Source of the DNA: Eubacterium sp. CAG:251
GTDB taxonomy: Bacteria; Bacillota; Clostridia; Oscillospirales; Acutalibacteraceae
Direction: 5' to 3'
DNA length: 64,000 bases
NCBI GenBank assembly: GCA_000436835.1
Contig: FR889116.1
Location: 11,753-75,752, forward strand
Part shown: one piece after another, positions 60,510-64,000 of the stretch
Position numbering within the stretch: the first letter of the stretch is position 1
How the letters are laid out: each line of letters opens with the position of its first letter
The notes under the pieces: generated by a model
What the model was told of the DNA's origin: nothing
Seen by the model: the letters and a program-made list of their open reading frames with translations, nothing else
Databases searched by the model: none
Translations under genes and position numbers: made by a program

Positions 60510-61100
60510 ATGAAAAAAACATTAAGTATTTTATTATGCCTTGCATTTATGCTTGTAAGCTTTACAGCCTGCTCGTCAAACGCTATGACGGAAAAAAATG
60601 TCACAAAAACGGTAGACACGGCTTTTGCGGCGCTTAAAGAATTTGATACGGATACGCTTCAAAAATACGTTGACTCAACTACTCTTAACACAATCGTCGG
60701 CTATGCCGAAAAGCACGAGCAATTAAAACAGCTCGGCCAAGCTATTTTTGAAAACGTAGATTACGAAATAAAGAGCATCGACCTTGACAAAAAAACCGTA
60801 ACGCTAACAGTTAAAAATAAAGATTTGGCACAGGGCGCATCCGATTTTGCAAATGAGCTTAAAAAGGATTATTCCGCTTTTCAACTTCTTGCAAAGCTTA
60901 GCGACGATACTTTTCTTGACTCCAGACTTGCCCAACTTAAAGAAAAAATTGCCGACGCTCAAATGGAAGAAAACGGTGTTGACATCACTCTTAATATTGA
61001 GCAAGGAAGCAAAAATCTCAAGCTTACCTTTGACGATACGGCAGAAAATGCGGTATCCGGCGGAGCACTCAGTTCAATCAAAGCAATTTTCGGAAAATAA
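60510..61100 (+). CDS. Lipoprotein of unknown function
   Basis: 196 residues starting at MKKTLSILL (60510). A lipoprotein signal peptide ends in the lipobox SFTAC, so it is anchored in the membrane facing out. The mature part starts with a helical AFAALKEFDTDTLQKYVDS, the kind of small repeat domain found in DUF4878/DUF5105-like lipoproteins, and is followed by a beta-rich second half. Not assigned to a family with certainty. It lies just upstream of secA, with a separate promoter for secA. Confidence 0.8.
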   Translation: MKKTLSILLCLAFMLVSFTACSSNAMTEKNVTKTVDTAFAALKEFDTDTLQKYVDSTTLNTIVGYAEKHEQLKQLGQAIFENVDYEIKSIDLDKKTVTLTVKNKDLAQGASDFANELKKDYSAFQLLAKLSDDTFLDSRLAQLKEKIADAQMEENGVDITLNIEQGSKNLKLTFDDTAENAVSGGALSSIKAIFGK

Positions 61101-61148
61101 GCAATAAATATACTTGTTATATATTATATAATTTATTTAAAATAATTA

Positions 61149-61177
61149 GTGACATTGAGTGCCATTCGTGTTATAAT
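61149..61177 (+). promoter_or_regulatory. Promoter of secA
   Basis: GTGACA (61149-61154), 17 bases, TATAAT (61172-61177), 32 bases before the start codon; GAGGTG ribosome binding site follows. Confidence 0.65.
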
Positions 61178-61209
61178 GGCAGTTGGTACTAATTAACGAG
61201 GTGTAAATT

Positions 61210-63960
61210 ATGGCAAATAAATTTGTTACAGCCATTTTTGGCGATTACTCTAAAAAAGAGGTTAAAAGAGTTAAAAAGACTGCAGACAAGGTTCTCGCTT
61301 TAGAGGACAAGTATGCAGCTATGAGCGATAAAGAGCTTACCTCTCAAACCGAAATTCTTAAGGGCAGGCTTGCAAACGGCGAAACACTTGACGATATTTT
61401 GCCGGATGCATTTGCAGTTTGCCGTGAAGGCGCTTGGCGTGTTCTCGGAATGAAGCATTTCCCTGTTCAGATTATCGGCGGTATTGTTCTTCATCAGGGC
61501 AGAATTGCCGAGATGAAAACAGGTGAAGGTAAAACTCTTGTTGCTACCCTTCCGGCTTACCTTAATGCGCTTACAGGCGAGGGCGTTCATATCGTAACAG
61601 TAAACGATTACCTTGCAAAGCGTGACTCCGAATGGATGGGCAAGCTTTATCGATTCCTTGGCTTAAAGGTAGGTCTTATCATTCACGAAAAGACTAATGA
61701 GCAAAGGCAAGATGCTTACAACGCAGATATCACTTACGGAACTAATAACGAGATGGGCTTTGACTATCTTCGTGACAATATGGTTCAGTATAAGGAAGAA
61801 AAAGTACAGCGTGGCCACGTTTTCGCAATTGTCGATGAGGTCGACTCAATCCTTATTGATGAGGCTCGTACTCCTCTTATCATCAGTGGTAAGGGCGAAC
61901 AGTCAACTGACCTTTACCGTCAGGCTAACGCTTTTGCAAAGACCTTAAAAATGGTTAAGGTTGCAAAAATGGACGAAAAGCAGGATACGGAATCAACTTA
62001 CGACGGCGACTATATTGTTGACGAAAAGGCTAAGACTGCAACACTTACTCAGGACGGTGTTAAAAAGGCTGAGGAATATTTCCACGTTGAAAACCTTATG
62101 GATATTGACAACACCACACTTCTCCACCATATTGACCAGGCTATCAAGGCTAACGGCGTTATGAGAAGAGATATCGACTACGTTGTAACAGACGGTCAGG
62201 TTAAAATCGTTGACGAGTTCACAGGTCGTATTATGGAAGGCAGACGTTATAACGAGGGTCTTCATCAGGCTATTGAGGCAAAAGAAGGCGTTAAGGTTGA
62301 GCACGAGAGCAAAACTCTTGCTACAATCACTTTCCAAAACTACTTCCGTCTTTACAAGAAGCTTTCCGGTATGACAGGTACTGCTTCAACGGAAGCACCT
62401 GAATTTTCAGAAATCTACAAGCTTGATGTTGTTGAAATTCCGACTAACAAACCGCTTGCAAGAATTGACCATCCTGACGTTATTTTCCAAACAGAACGTG
62501 GAAAATATCACAATGTAATTGAAAAGATTAAGGAATGTCACGAAAAAGGACAGCCTGTTTTGGCAGGTACAATCAGCATTGAAAAGAGTGAACTCCTTTC
62601 AAAAATGCTTAAAAAAGAACACATTCCTCACAACGTACTTAACGCTAAAAATCATGAGCGTGAGGCTGAAATCATTGCTCAGGCAGGTAAATTCGGCGCT
62701 GTTACAATCGCCACAAATATGGCAGGTCGTGGTACCGATATTATGCTCGGCGGTAACGCTGAATACCTTGCAAAAAGCGAAATGAAAAGGATGCAATATT
62801 CAGACGAGCTTATTGCAGAGGCTACAGGATTTGCGGAAACGGACAATGAGGAAATCATTGAAGCAAGAAAGACCTTCCAAGAACTTGAGGCTAAATATAA
62901 GACTGAAATTCAAGAAGAGGCTGACAAGGTAAGAGCCGTAGGCGGCTTATTCATTTTGGGTACAGAACGCCACGATTCACGCCGTATTGATAATCAGCTT
63001 CGTGGACGTTCCGGACGTCAGGGCGACCCGGGTGAAAGCCAATTCTTCTTATCTCTTGAAGATGACCTTATGCGTTTATTCGGCGGTGAAAGAATGCAGG
63101 CTATGATGGCTCGCCTTACCGACGATGAAAATATGCCTATCGAGTCAAAGATGATTACAAGAACTGTTGAATCATCGCAGAAAAAGGTTGAAGGCAGAAA
63201 CTTCGGCATAAGAAAGCAAACGCTTCAATATGACGATGTTATGAACCGTCAAAGACAGCTCATTTATCAGCAGAGAGATCAGGTTCTTGACGGAATTGAC
63301 CTTACAGATAAAATTCTTCAAATGCTTGATACAAACATTGAGGAAAATGTTAAAAACTATTTTGCAGGCGACCATAAGAGCGATTGGAACGTAGCAGGCC
63401 TTAAGGAAAAATATAAAGGCTGGCTTACAACCGAGGACGACTTTAACGACGACGTTAATATGCTTTCGGTTCAAGGCACAATTGATATGCTTCAGGAAAG
63501 AGGCCACAAGCGCCTTGAGGAAAAGAGAGAACTTCTCGGCGACGAAATGTTCCAAGACTTTGAAAGAATGGTACTTTTGCGCAACGTCGACGTCCTTTGG
63601 ATGGACCACATTGACGCTATGGACGACCTTAAACAAGGTATTCATCTTCGTGCTTACGCTCAGCAGGACCCTGTTGTTGCATTCCGTATGGAATCATACG
63701 ATATGTTTGACGAAATGACGGCAACAATTCGTGAAAACACAGTCAGAATGATGCTTACAATTATGCCAAGACGTCAGGAGGACGTTGAGAGAAAGGCTGT
63801 TGCTAAGGTAACAGCTACTTCATCGGGCGGCGACGATACAGTTAAGCAGGCTCCCGTAAGAAAGGGCAAAAAGGTCGGCCCTAACGACCCATGTCCTTGC
63901 GGAAGCGGTAAAAAGTATAAGAAATGCTGCGGCGCTCCGGGCAAAGTGCATAACAATTAA
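61210..63960 (+). CDS. secA: Preprotein translocase ATPase SecA
   Basis: A 916-residue motor that pushes preproteins through SecYEG. Walker A is [31 protein letters not shown] is the DEAD-type motif II, and [20 protein letters not shown] and [20 protein letters not shown] are the second RecA domain. The C-terminal zinc-binding tail [16 protein letters not shown] (four Cys) is intact and binds SecB or ribosomes. Full length and complete in the window. GAGGTG ribosome binding site 7 bases before the ATG. Confidence 0.98.
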   Translation: MANKFVTAIFGDYSKKEVKRVKKTADKVLALEDKYAAMSDKELTSQTEILKGRLANGETLDDILPDAFAVCREGAWRVLGMKHFPVQIIGGIVLHQGRIAEMKTGEGKTLVATLPAYLNALTGEGVHIVTVNDYLAKRDSEWMGKLYRFLGLKVGLIIHEKTNEQRQDAYNADITYGTNNEMGFDYLRDNMVQYKEEKVQRGHVFAIVDEVDSILIDEARTPLIISGKGEQSTDLYRQANAFAKTLKMVKVAKMDEKQDTESTYDGDYIVDEKAKTATLTQDGVKKAEEYFHVENLMDIDNTTLLHHIDQAIKANGVMRRDIDYVVTDGQVKIVDEFTGRIMEGRRYNEGLHQAIEAKEGVKVEHESKTLATITFQNYFRLYKKLSGMTGTASTEAPEFSEIYKLDVVEIPTNKPLARIDHPDVIFQTERGKYHNVIEKIKECHEKGQPVLAGTISIEKSELLSKMLKKEHIPHNVLNAKNHEREAEIIAQAGKFGAVTIATNMAGRGTDIMLGGNAEYLAKSEMKRMQYSDELIAEATGFAETDNEEIIEARKTFQELEAKYKTEIQEEADKVRAVGGLFILGTERHDSRRIDNQLRGRSGRQGDPGESQFFLSLEDDLMRLFGGERMQAMMARLTDDENMPIESKMITRTVESSQKKVEGRNFGIRKQTLQYDDVMNRQRQLIYQQRDQVLDGIDLTDKILQMLDTNIEENVKNYFAGDHKSDWNVAGLKEKYKGWLTTEDDFNDDVNMLSVQGTIDMLQERGHKRLEEKRELLGDEMFQDFERMVLLRNVDVLWMDHIDAMDDLKQGIHLRAYAQQDPVVAFRMESYDMFDEMTATIRENTVRMMLTIMPRRQEDVERKAVAKVTATSSGGDDTVKQAPVRKGKKVGPNDPCPCGSGKKYKKCCGAPGKVHNN

Positions 63961-64000
63961 TTCTACACGCCGGGAGACTTCGAGAAAGTGAGATAAATTT

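Noticed and set aside
1..64000. CRISPR array
   Set aside because: No regularly spaced repeats of 24-40 bases with unique spacers were seen; the tandem units at 18.66-18.94 kb are tRNA-end modules.

Overview
The window looks like a chromosomal segment of a low-GC, spore-forming Firmicute of the class Clostridia, probably Ruminococcaceae/Oscillospiraceae-like. The reasons are strong GGAGG ribosome binding sites, spoIIE and spoVAC, the rimP-nusA-ylxR-ylxQ-infB-rbfA order, many plant or host glycan genes (GH36, GH31, GH2), an agr-type peptide system and a Clostridia-style mobilizable element. The assignment rests on gene content only.

Layout. 1-557: start of a secreted Thr/Ser-rich protein. 576-8850 (minus): a translation/RNA operon rimP-nusA-rnpM-ylxQ-infB-rbfA-nrnA-truB-ribF-HAD with its own promoter and a leader hairpin. 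8.9-14.5 kb (minus): a dispersed repeat, spoIIE, a P-type-ATPase-like protein that has lost its catalytic motif, and rlmB. 14.7-17.9 kb (plus): an oxidoreductase, a GH36 glycosidase and an Rrf2 regulator. 17.97-18.94 kb: tRNA-Pro(TGG), then repeated copies of tRNA 3' ends with terminators and a small-RNA-like transcription unit.

18.93-34.49 kb: an AT-rich integrative mobilizable element of about 15.5 kb inserted in the 3' end of tRNA-Pro(CGG). A 12-bp direct repeat bounds it. It carries a large serine recombinase, an ABC transporter operon with a small secreted Cys-containing protein, a complete agr-like quorum-sensing cassette (AgrA, AgrC, AgrB and a 39-aa AgrD), a DUF6076-like protein, MobC plus a MOB-P type relaxase with a second gene overprinted inside it, and a GHKL-ATPase/PD-(D/E)XK protein that looks like a single-gene defence system. 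The divergent layout suggests that peptide sensing controls production and export of the secreted protein.

34.7-44.75 kb (minus): a PBSX-like contractile-phage remnant with packaging, capsid and baseplate genes. It lacks recognisable sheath, tube and tape-measure genes as well as integrase, repressor and lysis genes.

45.0-50.7 kb: an orphan ABC ATPase, a lone spoVAC, and a GH31 - GPH-symporter - cupin operon. 50.7-60.2 kb (minus): mfd, pth, a radical SAM/SPASM protein, and a sugar transferase-lacZ pair. 60.5-63.96 kb (plus): a lipoprotein and secA.
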